Shown: positions 34,103 through 43,252 of the stretch, in pieces | Layout of the letters: every line of letters starts with the position of its first letter | Position numbering within the stretch: position 1 is the stretch's first letter | DNA from: CALBPI01 sp039027435 | GTDB lineage: Bacteria; Pseudomonadota; Gammaproteobacteria; Steroidobacterales; Woeseiaceae | DNA length: 64,000 nucleotides | Assembly: GCA_039027435.1 (NCBI GenBank) | Contig: JBCCKF010000004.1 | Coordinates: 62,001-126,000, forward strand | Direction of reading: 5' to 3' | Program-made: the position numbers and the translations under genes | The notes under the pieces: generated by a model | Told to the model about the DNA's origin: nothing | Seen by the model: only the letters and a program-made list of their open reading frames with translations | Databases searched by the model: none

Positions 34103-35139
34103 CCAGGCACAACGATTTGAATAAGCTGACTTGCAATTTCCGACCACTTAAATTTACTAGCCGACTCAGAACCTGGCGGTCTCTGTCGTAAGGCTTCCTT
34201 CATAGTCGAACAGATGCTGTCGGGATCCTTTGCATCAAAATAAAGCGCGTTGTCCCCGCAGACTTCTCGAAAAACTGGAGTGTCGTTTGCAGCAACTACA
34301 CACCCCATCCCTAACGCCTCAATAAGAGGTATTCCAAACCCTTCAAGCAATGAAGGATTTACGTACACCTTAGCTCGGTTATAAAGGGCCAGAAGTTCTT
34401 CCTCACTCTGCGATCCCAAAAAAGTGATTTGGCGGTCGAGCTTTGCGGAATCTACTCTCGCCCTGCACTCATCCAGCAACCCTTGATCCCGCCCTACAAA
34501 AACAGTGTTTGTCGGTGTTTCGAGACGACGAATCGCCTCTATCAAATTCAGATGGTTCTTCCGTTTTACAAAAGCGGCCACGTATAGGAAGTCGATATCT
34601 CGGCGCACGTCTGGGTCTGGCGCCAAATATACCGGTGAGACACCATTATAAGAAACGAGTATCCTATCGTCTGGAATATCACACCAACGCGCAATTTCTC
34701 GCTTGGAAGTGTGACTCACCGTCAATAGTCTAGTAGCCGATTGCAACTCCCGTTTTTGGTACCAGCGACCGAGCCCTTCAAAACGATCGGAAGAGAACGC
34801 AACGAATCTCCTTAGATCGTGAACTAACTGGACATGATAGTGCCCGCTCAACCCCCGTCTTGGGATTGGCACAAAATCCGTTATCACCGTCGCAGGTCTA
34901 AGAGTGCTGAGCAATTGGTTTAATTCCCAAGTCGTTCTCAACCGCTGGAAAGGGTTTTCGTAGGATTTGACTTCGTGAACTTCGCATGTCGATGCCCACT
35001 CCGGCGCATTACCGGCGGTCACGATCACCCCAAGTCGTTCGCCTAGCTCGTTGACCAAGGCCTTACCCAGTTCATCAAAACGCTTATTCGCGCCAGACGG
35101 CACGTCTTTCCTGTAATACAGTGACAAGAGGTAAAGCAT
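34099..35139 (-). CDS. Family 4 glycosyltransferase
   Basis: A 346-residue GT-B glycosyltransferase. The N-terminal domain has YYRKDVPSGANKRFDELG and HYHVQLVHDLRRFVAF. The donor domain has LYVAAFVKRKNHLNLIEAI, ITFLGSQSEEELLALYNRAKVYVNPSLLEGFG and LLEGFGIPLIEALGMGCVV with the EX7E motif. It belongs to the mannosyl/rhamnosyl-type GT4 group, but the donor cannot be fixed by eye. It is the first gene of a two-gene leftward unit and is divergent from the GT2 gene. Its base composition is AT-richer than the XrtA locus. Confidence 0.85.
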   Translation of the reverse strand: MLYLLSLYYRKDVPSGANKRFDELGKALVNELGERLGVIVTAGNAPEWASTCEVHEVKSYENPFQRLRTTWELNQLLSTLRPATVITDFVPIPRRGLSGHYHVQLVHDLRRFVAFSSDRFEGLGRWYQKRELQSATRLLTVSHTSKREIARWCDIPDDRILVSYNGVSPVYLAPDPDVRRDIDFLYVAAFVKRKNHLNLIEAIRRLETPTNTVFVGRDQGLLDECRARVDSAKLDRQITFLGSQSEEELLALYNRAKVYVNPSLLEGFGIPLIEALGMGCVVAANDTPVFREVCGDNALYFDAKDPDSICSTMKEALRQRPPGSESASKFKWSEIASQLIQIVVPG

Positions 35140-35200
35140 GGAAAACGCAATGCAGGTAACGAGCTCAAAATCACCCTAGCGGATGCAACTCGCAAGGACC

Positions 35201-35222
35201 TTGGGATAGCGTATCATCCCAA
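35201..35222. promoter_or_regulatory. 22-base palindrome in the divergent glycosyltransferase gap
   Basis: TTGGGAT at 35201-35207 and ATCCCAA at 35216-35222 are perfect 7-base inverted arms around an 8-base centre. The centre itself contributes to a nested GATA/TATC pair. It lies in the 150-base gap between two divergent glycosyltransferase genes. Its symmetry suits a dimeric regulator controlling both directions, and a TATCAT within it could be a -10 box. Confidence 0.42.
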
Positions 35223-35289
35223 TAGCTCCGCTGGAATCCATTCCTCGCAAGGTACTTGCCGGATGTGCATCAAAAAGGAAATTTCGACG

Positions 35290-36306
35290 ATGAACACGCT
35301 AGACCAGTCGTCTGAAACCGTCTACATCGTTCTCGTGAACTTCAATAATGCCTCCGATACTTTGGAATGCATTTCAAGCATTCAGAACATTGCATATCGC
35401 AAAGCCCACATACTGATCGTCGATAATGGGTCGATAGATCATTCCTTCCAATACTTCTGCGAGAGCCTCAACCTCACTAGTCTGACCGAGTTCGAAGGTT
35501 TGCAAGTCGGAACGGGACTACTTCAACACAATGAATCAAATAACTGGATTTCGGCCACGGCAATAGCGAGCGAGGAAAACCTAGGCTTCACAGGAGGGAA
35601 TAATCTCGCTATTCGGTTCGCACTCCTGCAGCGAGATTGCAAGTTTATTTGGCTGTTGAACAATGACACCGTCGTAGACAAGGACTCATTGACGTCACTC
35701 GTTTCCGAGCACAACGCTACTATAGGCGCTAACGACAAACCAGTTCTGGTCGGCTCAGTTATCCTCGATTATCGGGATCGAAACACGATCCAGGCGGTCG
35801 GTGGCGGACGAGTTGGGAAACTGACTGGTAAGATATCGCACCCGCTTAGAGGTCAATCCATAGAGGCAGTCAAGAGATTCACCGATAAGGAAATGCCGGA
35901 CTACATTTCTGGCTGTAGCGTCCTAATCAGCAGCAAGAATTTGCGAACATTGGGTCCTTTGAACAATTCATACTTTCTTTATTGGGAAGACACTGAATGG
36001 TCGTTTCGGTGTAAAAAAAGGGGTGGGGATCTGGTGATCGCGACCAGCAGCTTTGTCTATCACCGAAAAGGCAGCACTTCACATCGCTACCCTTTAGTTG
36101 GTTTTTTTGACAACCGAAACTGTCTGCTATTCACTCAAGAATACCATCCCAAATATCTCCTCCCTACTTTCATTTCAAGGATCGCAATTATTATTGCAAT
36201 CGGACTCAAGCACAGGAACTGGCAGCTATTTAAAGCAAGTATCGGAGGAGTCTGGGCGTTCGTACTGAGCATTCTTGGGCGTAGAATAGAAGACCCACGG
36301 ATTTGA
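35290..36306 (+). CDS. Family 2 glycosyltransferase (rhamnosyltransferase-like)
   Basis: A 338-residue GT-A enzyme from ATG 35290, preceded by AAGGAA at about 8 bases; an in-frame ATG at 35263 adds nine residues without family features. It starts YIVLVNFNNASDTLECISSI and has LIVDNGSIDHS, LGFTGGNNLAIR, WLLNNDTVVDKDS (DXD-like NDT) and the late motif YFLYWEDTEWSFRCKKRG. These match GT2 enzymes of the WbbL/RfbF rhamnosyltransferase type. Because rmlABCD lies in the same locus, dTDP-L-rhamnose is a plausible donor; that assignment is inferred. A C-terminal hydrophobic stretch (SRIAIIIAIGLK) suggests membrane contact. It begins the rightward unit GT2, wzz, wzy. Confidence 0.86.
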   Translation: MNTLDQSSETVYIVLVNFNNASDTLECISSIQNIAYRKAHILIVDNGSIDHSFQYFCESLNLTSLTEFEGLQVGTGLLQHNESNNWISATAIASEENLGFTGGNNLAIRFALLQRDCKFIWLLNNDTVVDKDSLTSLVSEHNATIGANDKPVLVGSVILDYRDRNTIQAVGGGRVGKLTGKISHPLRGQSIEAVKRFTDKEMPDYISGCSVLISSKNLRTLGPLNNSYFLYWEDTEWSFRCKKRGGDLVIATSSFVYHRKGSTSHRYPLVGFFDNRNCLLFTQEYHPKYLLPTFISRIAIIIAIGLKHRNWQLFKASIGGVWAFVLSILGRRIEDPRI

Positions 36307-36340
36307 TTTTTCTTTACCGATAAGCTCAGCGACACGACGT

Positions 36341-37204
36341 ATGAATTCATCAACAGATCTCGGCCGTTTCCTTAGTCTGCTAGCCCAGCGCAAGCTATTC
36401 GTGATAGTGCCAACGCTTGGGCTCTTGCTCATTGCCCTGCTCTACACATATCTGGCAACGCCACTCTATCGTGCGCAGGTTCTTATCGCGCCAACTGAGC
36501 AGCAGACTGACGGATCTGGTCTGGGTGCATTAGCGTCTCAATTTGGGGGGCTTGCGTCCTTTGCTGGGGTTCAGGTTGGAGGGGGTGCTAAAAAGGACCA
36601 AGCACTAGCAATCTTGAGGTCCCACAGATTTACAGAGAACTTCATAGTCTCGCGCAATCTAATGCCCACCCTGTTTCGGGATAAGTGGGACGCACAAAAC
36701 TCCTCATGGAAGTCCAGTTTGGACACCACCGACGTCCCGAGTATCGCCGACGCAGTTCGAAAGTTTGACGAGAAGATTAGGCGCGTGTCTGAAGATCAGC
36801 GGACTGGCTTAGTACAACTCTCAATCACATGGGAGGATCGGGAGATTGCAGCCTTATGGGCTAATGAGATGATCCAGGACCTGAATGATTTCCTGCGTCA
36901 AATCGCTCTTGATCAATCGTCTGCGAATATCGAGTTCTTAAGGGCCGAGCTTGAGAAAAATAGCCTGATTCAAGTAAGGCAGGCCATCTTCAGTTTGATA
37001 GAACAGCAGGTCGAGCTATCCATGTTGGCAAACACTCGTCGCGAGTATGCATTCGAGGTTCTTGATCCAGCAGTTGCACCCGATTTTGACGACGTGTACT
37101 GGCCGATGAAAGTGGCGCTAATCGCATTTGCCCTGATTCTCGGTGCTGTTGTTGGTGTATTTGCAGCCCTAATAGGACAAGCCATTGCTCCGCTAAGGCT
37201 CTGA
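36341..37204 (+). CDS. wzz: Wzz-type chain-length determinant
   Basis: A 287-residue polysaccharide co-polymerase. Transmembrane segments lie near residues 20-40 (LFVIVPTLGLLLIALLYTYL) and 255-280 (KVALIAFALILGAVVGVFAAL), flanking a periplasmic domain with predicted coiled coil. The N-terminal TPLYRAQVLIAPTEQQ is typical of Wzz proteins. There is no kinase domain. It controls modal chain length of the polymer made by the Wzy gene that starts 6 bases downstream. It is distinct from the longer XrtA-type chain-length protein at 12674-14227. Confidence 0.9.
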   Translation: MNSSTDLGRFLSLLAQRKLFVIVPTLGLLLIALLYTYLATPLYRAQVLIAPTEQQTDGSGLGALASQFGGLASFAGVQVGGGAKKDQALAILRSHRFTENFIVSRNLMPTLFRDKWDAQNSSWKSSLDTTDVPSIADAVRKFDEKIRRVSEDQRTGLVQLSITWEDREIAALWANEMIQDLNDFLRQIALDQSSANIEFLRAELEKNSLIQVRQAIFSLIEQQVELSMLANTRREYAFEVLDPAVAPDFDDVYWPMKVALIAFALILGAVVGVFAALIGQAIAPLRL

Positions 37205-37210
37205 CCAGGT

Positions 37211-38554
37211 ATGCATTCCGTAGCCGTCAATGCGTTTACATTCCTCACCATAGTTTCGAGAGGCTACCTCTTCCTATCAGGGGCCAATGTAGCCGGCGCT
37301 ATCCTTGATGCTGCGTTATTGCCAGTCTATATCGGAATTGCACTGCACAACCGAAAATACGTGTTCCACGGATTGATCGCCTATTTGGCTGCTTCTTCGG
37401 TCTTTTATTTGCCTTTGCGCGTCATTCCGTTCGATCTAAGTTACCTGATAATACTCCTTGCCACCGTTACTGTGATGCGGGGGCAGCGAGGAGGCTCTGT
37501 TAGCTCAGTCTTCCGATCTTCGCTAATCAGTTTGGGCGGACTACTCGCCTACCTTGCTATTCAGGTTTTCCTAAGAAATCTAACCGAGCCGCAGGATCTT
37601 CAGGGCCAAATCAAGGTCATTTACTACCTACTAAACGCGCTAGTCGCTTCCTACTTGTTTTCAATCCTGTTCTCGAGCAGTTACGCGAGAACCGCACGGC
37701 AGGCTGTGATGGTCGGAGTTGTCGCTTACTTGATTGCCGCTTCGATCGGATACCTGTTCCCTTTAGAAAGTTATACATGGCAATTAGAAACAGACTATCG
37801 ATTTAAGTCGCTTTTCCGCTACCCAGGGCTATCAAGTAGCAACTATGTCGCAAATATTATTCTCGTGCTTCTCGCCCTGCATAAGTTACTTCAGAAAGAA
37901 AGCACCCCACGCTCTAGTGTTGCGTTGTACTTGATCATCATAACTGTCACGGCTGTGCTATCACAGTCGCGCGGTTTCGCGATAAGCGCGTTGGCGATGT
38001 TGATCACTTGGGCAGTTCAAGCGGCACTCCACGCACGTCCGAAAGACAAAGAGAAAGCCAATAGATACGGAACTGGACTTCCAGCTTTGCTACTGCTGAC
38101 TACGGTCGCTGCTCTCTCCTTTTCATCGCCCGGTCGAACACTAATCGCTCAAACAGCGGATCGGTTCACATTCAACGACATAAGCATATCGAATGTGGAT
38201 GATCGCTTTAACGAATGGACTGAGACGTATGGCTTTCTGCAAAAACATGCGGGTAGTGCTGTTCTCGGTAACCTATCGAATACTGAAGACATACGACCGC
38301 ATAACGTAACACTGGGCGCAGTTTTTCTGTTCGGGGTTCCAATTGGCCTAGCGGTATCAATAAGTCTATGGCTTGCGGCAATCAGGTATCCCGACCTACT
38401 GTTCGTCCTGCTGGCTGCGCAAGTCGAAATCCTTTTTTTCACCGGCACATTTGATTTCTTGTTCCTCGTTTTTCTTTGTCTCGTCGCCGATAATCGACAA
38501 GGCAACGCCAAAATACCACAGCGGTCTAGCGCCTCAATACGCGCGACGCCATAA
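37211..38554 (+). CDS. wzy: Wzy-like polysaccharide polymerase/O-antigen ligase family membrane protein
   Basis: A 447-residue protein with about ten hydrophobic segments along its length and a large periplasmic loop near residues 285-370 (ADRFTFNDISISNVDDRFNEWTETYGFLQKHAGSAV). Conserved features of the Wzy_C/O-antigen ligase group include LSQSRGFAISALAMLI. Primary sequence is poorly conserved in this family, so the call rests on topology and on position directly after wzz in a locus with wzx. It would join repeat units at the periplasmic face. Its 3' end overlaps the oppositely directed wzx gene by 29 bases. Confidence 0.82.
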   Translation: MHSVAVNAFTFLTIVSRGYLFLSGANVAGAILDAALLPVYIGIALHNRKYVFHGLIAYLAASSVFYLPLRVIPFDLSYLIILLATVTVMRGQRGGSVSSVFRSSLISLGGLLAYLAIQVFLRNLTEPQDLQGQIKVIYYLLNALVASYLFSILFSSSYARTARQAVMVGVVAYLIAASIGYLFPLESYTWQLETDYRFKSLFRYPGLSSSNYVANIILVLLALHKLLQKESTPRSSVALYLIIITVTAVLSQSRGFAISALAMLITWAVQAALHARPKDKEKANRYGTGLPALLLLTTVAALSFSSPGRTLIAQTADRFTFNDISISNVDDRFNEWTETYGFLQKHAGSAVLGNLSNTEDIRPHNVTLGAVFLFGVPIGLAVSISLWLAAIRYPDLLFVLLAAQVEILFFTGTFDFLFLVFLCLVADNRQGNAKIPQRSSASIRATP

Positions 38555-39839
38555 AGTGCATCAGAATCGTATCTAGTGTTACGCGAGCCGTCCAAGCTAT
38601 TGCTGTACCAACAATTCCCATATTTTTCGTCAGCCACAGGATCGAAAGTACATAAATGGGCAGCTCAAGCAGATGAATCTTGGCGGTGATGTCTGGCCGG
38701 TTTGCTGATTGAATCGCAACAAATGGCAAATACGCCAGCGAATTAACCAGAATGCCAACAGCCAGAATCTGCATCACAGTTCCGCTTTTTGCTGCGAGCT
38801 CCTCACTTATCCACCAAGAAAGGAAAACCTCACCAAAGAACACAAAAAATGCGACGGCAGGAAACATAGCTAGGCCGATAACTGCGGTCCCAGACAAGAC
38901 TGCTCGATGTACCCCCGGCTTTTGTTCCGCAATTTGACGAGTCAATTTCGGAAAAGCGACAGTAGCCACCGCGGTCGCGAAAACCAGCAGCTTGGATACT
39001 ACTTCAAACGGCGTGACATAGTAGGTGACCAAGGACACAGTGAGAATGGACCCGATCAAGAACCGATCCATCACAACCATGATTGGGCTGACAATATTGC
39101 TTACCGTCAACCAGCCACCAAAACGAAGTAAGCGTCGAGCAAGCGCGAGGCGAAAAGCCGGTAGTTGCGATCCACTGAATTCAATCCTGAGACTCAATGC
39201 GCCATAGATAATTACGCTCAGCACCTTCGTGAGCACCAGAGCGAATACGATATGAGACAAGTCTTCGGTGAACGGCAACACAAATAATGGACTCAGAAAG
39301 ACCAGGGAACCTATGAGCGATCTGACTATCGCCACCTTCCCAAAGTGTTGATGGCCCTCGAGATATCCCCTCAATCCGGTTGCACAAGTGACTAAGGGTA
39401 ATCCTAAGGCCGCAATGAAAAGTGCGCTTGTAGTATCCGATTGCAAGTCAACAGAAACGTTGAGGAGTCGGGTAGATATCGCTTCGGCAAAGACCAGCAG
39501 TACGCCACCGCCAATGGAACCGAATCCGAGGAGCAAAGGGACAGATGTGGTGAGAATATCTCGAGTATCCGCGCTGGAGCGCTTTTGTGACCCGATTCTT
39601 TCGGATACCGCAAATGACACGGCCCGACCTAGCCCCAGATCAAAAACAGAGAAATACCCTAAAACGAGCCATACGATTGCAAGAAGGCCAAATCTCTCGT
39701 CACCCAGAGATTCAATAAGCGGCGGGATAGCAAAAAACCCTGTTGCCAGAGGCAAGACCATGGAAACAAAGGTGACAAGCGTGCTTCTGGCAGTTGAGCC
39801 ACGCAGTCTCTCTGTCACTGCCTTAAGGTGACTCAGCAT
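38526..39839 (-). CDS. wzx: Wzx-like oligosaccharide flippase (MATE/MVF fold)
   Basis: A 437-residue inner-membrane transporter with about twelve hydrophobic segments. The ATG at 39839 has an AGGAAA site about 8 bases upstream; the frame open to 39875 overlaps nothing useful and is less likely. Typical features are GFFAIPPLIESLGDERFGLLAIVWLVLGYF and DLGLGRAVSFAVSE in the first helices and VSNIVSPIMVVMDRFLIGS in the middle. It should flip undecaprenyl-linked repeat units to the periplasm. It is the last gene of the leftward unit wzi, SLBB export gene, rmlACDB, wzx. Confidence 0.88.
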   Translation of the reverse strand: MLSHLKAVTERLRGSTARSTLVTFVSMVLPLATGFFAIPPLIESLGDERFGLLAIVWLVLGYFSVFDLGLGRAVSFAVSERIGSQKRSSADTRDILTTSVPLLLGFGSIGGGVLLVFAEAISTRLLNVSVDLQSDTTSALFIAALGLPLVTCATGLRGYLEGHQHFGKVAIVRSLIGSLVFLSPLFVLPFTEDLSHIVFALVLTKVLSVIIYGALSLRIEFSGSQLPAFRLALARRLLRFGGWLTVSNIVSPIMVVMDRFLIGSILTVSLVTYYVTPFEVVSKLLVFATAVATVAFPKLTRQIAEQKPGVHRAVLSGTAVIGLAMFPAVAFFVFFGEVFLSWWISEELAAKSGTVMQILAVGILVNSLAYLPFVAIQSANRPDITAKIHLLELPIYVLSILWLTKNMGIVGTAIAWTARVTLDTILMHFMASRVLRR

Positions 39840-39878
39840 GCCTTGTCTTTCCTGCCAATGCAGGAGCCTCGTCAACCA

Positions 39879-40943
39879 TCAGTTGGTGAGCTTTGACTGC
39901 CACCATCCTCGATTGGCGCTCATCCAAGCAAGCAAATTGCGAATTCCATCCTCCAAATCAATCCTCGGTACAAACCCAAGCTCCTTTTCGATTTTTCGAG
40001 GGTCAATGGCATACCTTTTGTCATGCCCGGGCCGGTCCTCTACGAACTGGACTAGCGAACTTACGCTAGAACCTCTTGACTTAGGACAGTTCGGGAAGGC
40101 GGAAAGAAAAGCTGGATTGCTCTCAAGGAAGTGATCCATTTCAGAGCAGATCACGTCAATGAGCTCGAGGTTGGTCTTCTCACACTTGCCCCCAATGTTA
40201 AAGGACTGCCCTTCCTCACCACGCTCCAAGACCGCAAGTATTCCTAAACAATGATCTTCGACATGTAGCCAATCTCGAATATTGGCTCCATCCCCGTAAA
40301 CCCTTATTGGTCGACCGAGCAATGCATTACAAATAGAAAGCGGTATGAGTTTTTCTGGGAACTGATAGGGTCCGTAGTTATTCGAGCAATTGCTCATAGT
40401 AACGCTCAATCCAAAGGTTTCTCTGTAGGCACGTACGAGAAAATCAGACCCAGCTTTACTGGCCGAATAGGGTGAATTCGGAGCGTACGGTGTAACCTCG
40501 GTGAACGGCGGATCGTCCAACTCAAGACTACCGAAGACTTCGTCAGTCGATACATGATGGAAGCGATGCACCTTTATTTCGTCACGATCGATCCATACCC
40601 TCTTTGCCGCGGATAGTAAGGAATGGGTACCGACAAGATTAGTATCGACGAATCCATGCGGCCCGGAAATAGAACGGTCCACGTGTGACTCTGCCGCGAA
40701 ATGAACGATCGTATCGATGGAGTTTTCGATCAAAATATCGAAGACACTTTCTTCATCGCAGATATTTCTGTGAAAGAACCTGACTTTGCCCGAATCTATA
40801 TGCTCGGCTAGATTGCTGCGACAACCGGCGTACGTCAGTGCATCGATAACCGACACTTCCAACTCGGGTCTAGATTTCAGAAGTAGGTTAACGAAGTTCG
40901 TCCCAATAAACCCAGCGCCACCCGTAACCAACACGCTATGCAT
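39879..40943 (-). CDS. rmlB: dTDP-glucose 4,6-dehydratase
   Basis: A 354-residue extended SDR enzyme. The NAD motif is VLVTGGAGFIGTNFV at residues 4-18. The catalytic Thr/Asp/Glu region is HHVSTDEVFGSL, the YxxxK pair lies in NSPYSASKAGSDF, and NNYGPYQFPEKLIPL is a strong RmlB signature. It converts dTDP-glucose to dTDP-4-keto-6-deoxyglucose in the dTDP-L-rhamnose pathway. It overlaps the rmlD end by 8 bases in a run of eight A residues. The gene order is rmlA-rmlC-rmlD-rmlB. Confidence 0.95.
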   Translation of the reverse strand: MHSVLVTGGAGFIGTNFVNLLLKSRPELEVSVIDALTYAGCRSNLAEHIDSGKVRFFHRNICDEESVFDILIENSIDTIVHFAAESHVDRSISGPHGFVDTNLVGTHSLLSAAKRVWIDRDEIKVHRFHHVSTDEVFGSLELDDPPFTEVTPYAPNSPYSASKAGSDFLVRAYRETFGLSVTMSNCSNNYGPYQFPEKLIPLSICNALLGRPIRVYGDGANIRDWLHVEDHCLGILAVLERGEEGQSFNIGGKCEKTNLELIDVICSEMDHFLESNPAFLSAFPNCPKSRGSSVSSLVQFVEDRPGHDKRYAIDPRKIEKELGFVPRIDLEDGIRNLLAWMSANRGWWQSKLTN

Positions 40944-41808
40944 TTTTTTTCACCAAGTTCAGCTCTTTGTCTACAGACTTCATCCAATGGGTTGGGCTAA
41001 TGGCCAAGGCATCATATGTTCCGCTGCAATCCAATACACTGAATGTCGGGCGCGGTGCAGTCGCTCCATATTCCTCAGCTGAGACCGGCTCAACGCAGCA
41101 CTGTGATTCCAAGATCGATAACTGTCTCGCTCGATATGAAATGTAGGCGGCGAGGTCGTACCAAGAAGCCACCCCCGCCCCAGAGAAATGAAAAACACCA
41201 GACAAGTCTGGCCTAAGTGCGAATCCCCAAATCACTTCGCAAAATGCCTCGCACGAAGTTGGACCACCTACTTGATCACTCACTACAGAAAGCCGGTCAC
41301 GAGAGGCCATCAGGCTCAGCATAGTCGTAAGAAAATTGCGCCCTACGTGGCTGAATAACCAACCTGTCCTTATGATTACGCTTCGATCCGGCAAGACACT
41401 CGTGACGCGCTGCTCCCCTGCAAGTTTAGACTGCCCATACACGTTAATTGGATTAGCTTCGCTATCCGGTCGGTACGGACGGTTAGACTCGCCATCGAAG
41501 ACAAAATCCGTTGAAATGTGGATTAGCCTACAGCCTTTGCCATTTAGGGCACGGCTTATATTCTCAGCCCCATCTCTATTTGCGGCATATGCGTCAGCAG
41601 GTACTGCTTCCGCCAAGTCAACAGATGTGTAGGCGCCGCAATTAATGACCACATCAGGTCGATGGGTCCGGATCGCCGCCTCGATTGACGAAGCATCGCA
41701 AAGGTCCATTTCGCCTCTGCTCAGTCCCAGAACACTGCACCCGTCTGGGCTGCTACCAACCACTGCACGACCCAACTGGCCGCTAGCCCCGGAAACAATC
41801 ACTTTCAC
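40936..41808 (-). CDS. rmlD: dTDP-4-dehydrorhamnose reductase
   Basis: A 290-residue SDR enzyme started at the GTG at 41808, which overlaps the rmlC stop as GTGA and gives the usual start VKVIVSGASGQLG; a GTG at 41817 would add three residues. Further family signatures are VVINCGAYTSVDLAE near residue 55, LIHISTDFVFDG and YGQSKLAGEQ with the catalytic Tyr and Lys. It reduces dTDP-4-keto-L-rhamnose to dTDP-L-rhamnose with NAD(P)H. The last codons contain eight consecutive A residues overlapping the rmlB start. Confidence 0.94.
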   Translation of the reverse strand: MKVIVSGASGQLGRAVVGSSPDGCSVLGLSRGEMDLCDASSIEAAIRTHRPDVVINCGAYTSVDLAEAVPADAYAANRDGAENISRALNGKGCRLIHISTDFVFDGESNRPYRPDSEANPINVYGQSKLAGEQRVTSVLPDRSVIIRTGWLFSHVGRNFLTTMLSLMASRDRLSVVSDQVGGPTSCEAFCEVIWGFALRPDLSGVFHFSGAGVASWYDLAAYISYRARQLSILESQCCVEPVSAEEYGATAPRPTFSVLDCSGTYDALAISPTHWMKSVDKELNLVKKNA

Positions 41809-42356
41809 CGGTAACACTCAGCACGACCAAACCGGGTCCCTCGTGCATCCTTCTCTGACAGAGTTGGCTGCCCGACTTCGTCAAGTTGCCAGTTTATGGC
41901 AAGGTCGGGGTCATCCCATGCGATACAACGCTCGTATTCGGGATGATAGTAGTCGGTGCATTTGTAAGAAAAAATTGCGTGCTCCGATCGCACAATGAAA
42001 CCGTGAGCAAATCCCTCGGGAACATAAAGCTGGTGGTGATTTTCAGAGGATAATTCGACCGAAACCCATTGTCCGAACGTCGCCGAACTCCGTCGCAAAT
42101 CAACCGCAACATCGAGGACTGAACCTCTCGCTACACGAACTAACTTTCCTTGCGGGAACTTGATTTGATAATGAAGCCCCCGTAGCGTCCCGCGACGGCT
42201 GAAGCTCGAATTGTCCTGAACGAACTCGCAGTGTCCAAGTTCGTCTTGAAAAACCGACTTATTCCATGTTTCGGAAAACCAGCCTCGCTCATCGCCATAG
42301 ACTGACGGCTTGATTAAGACAACATCCGGAATTTCGAGCCTTACCGCCGTTATCAC
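41805..42356 (-). CDS. rmlC: dTDP-4-dehydrorhamnose 3,5-epimerase
   Basis: A 183-residue cupin epimerase of normal length. The motifs DERGWFSETWN, GTLRGLHYQ with the catalytic His, and YVPEGFAHGFIV are all present. It epimerises C3 and C5 of dTDP-4-keto-6-deoxyglucose. The ATG at 42356 overlaps the rmlA stop (ATGA) and its stop overlaps the rmlD start (GTGA), so expression is translationally linked. Confidence 0.95.
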   Translation of the reverse strand: MITAVRLEIPDVVLIKPSVYGDERGWFSETWNKSVFQDELGHCEFVQDNSSFSRRGTLRGLHYQIKFPQGKLVRVARGSVLDVAVDLRRSSATFGQWVSVELSSENHHQLYVPEGFAHGFIVRSEHAIFSYKCTDYYHPEYERCIAWDDPDLAINWQLDEVGQPTLSEKDARGTRFGRAECYR

Positions 42357-43243
42357 GAAATTAACTCGCGCGATATTCTCACCAGATACTCACCATATCC
42401 ACTTTTTAATTGTCGCTTACCAAGTTCCACTAACTGTTCAACCGAAATTAGCCCCATCCTTGCCGCCACTTCCTCTGGGCAAGAGACTTTGAGTGCTTGG
42501 CGTTTCTCGACGACGGCAATGAACTGACCCGCCTCGAGGAGTGACTCGTGAGTTCCAGTATCAAGCCAGGCGGTTCCGCGCCCCATGATTTCCACTCGGA
42601 GTTGACCTTCTAACAGATAACGCCTGTTGAGGTCCGTTATCTCAAGCTCGCCCCGATCAGACGGGGCGATATCTCGGGCAAAATCGACGACCTGATTGTC
42701 GTAAAAATATAAACCAGTAACCGCGTAGTTGGACTTGGGTTGAGCTGGTTTCTCTTCGAGTGATACAGCACGTCCATCCTTATCAAACTCTACGACTCCA
42801 TAACGATGAGGGTCGTTGACGTGATAACCGAAAATCGTTGCCCCCTTGTGCTCACTTGCTGCGGTAACTAGCTGATCCGGAAGGCCATGCCCGTAAAAAA
42901 TGTTATCGCCGAGAATCAAACAAACAGCGTCATTTCCGATAAATGAAGCGCCTATCAGGAAGGCTTCCGCGAGACCCTTCGGCTCCGGCTGAACCGCATA
43001 TTCAATTTCGATACCCCAGGCTGATCCATCTCCTAGCAACCGCTCGAATGCACCCTGGTCCGCTGGCGTAGTAATGACGAGTATTTGGGTTATGCCTGCC
43101 AGCAATAAAGTCGACAATGGATAGTAGATCATTGGCTTATCGTAAACCGGCATCAACTGCTTGCTTACAGACACTGTCAACGGGTACAGGCGTGAACCCG
43201 AACCACCAGCCAGAATAATTCCTTTCTTTGTTGTCACTTCCAC
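42353..43243 (-). CDS. rmlA: Glucose-1-phosphate thymidylyltransferase
   Basis: A 296-residue nucleotidyltransferase with the signature GIILAGGSGSRLYPLT near residues 8-23 and KQLMPVYDKPMIYYPLSTL after it, then ILGDNIFYG and EKPAQPKSNYAVTGLYFYDN. It couples glucose-1-phosphate to dTTP, the first step to dTDP-L-rhamnose. It follows the SLBB export gene by 9 bases and overlaps rmlC by 4. Confidence 0.95.
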   Translation of the reverse strand: MEVTTKKGIILAGGSGSRLYPLTVSVSKQLMPVYDKPMIYYPLSTLLLAGITQILVITTPADQGAFERLLGDGSAWGIEIEYAVQPEPKGLAEAFLIGASFIGNDAVCLILGDNIFYGHGLPDQLVTAASEHKGATIFGYHVNDPHRYGVVEFDKDGRAVSLEEKPAQPKSNYAVTGLYFYDNQVVDFARDIAPSDRGELEITDLNRRYLLEGQLRVEIMGRGTAWLDTGTHESLLEAGQFIAVVEKRQALKVSCPEEVAARMGLISVEQLVELGKRQLKSGYGEYLVRISRELIS

Positions 43244-43252
43244 CCCAGAACG

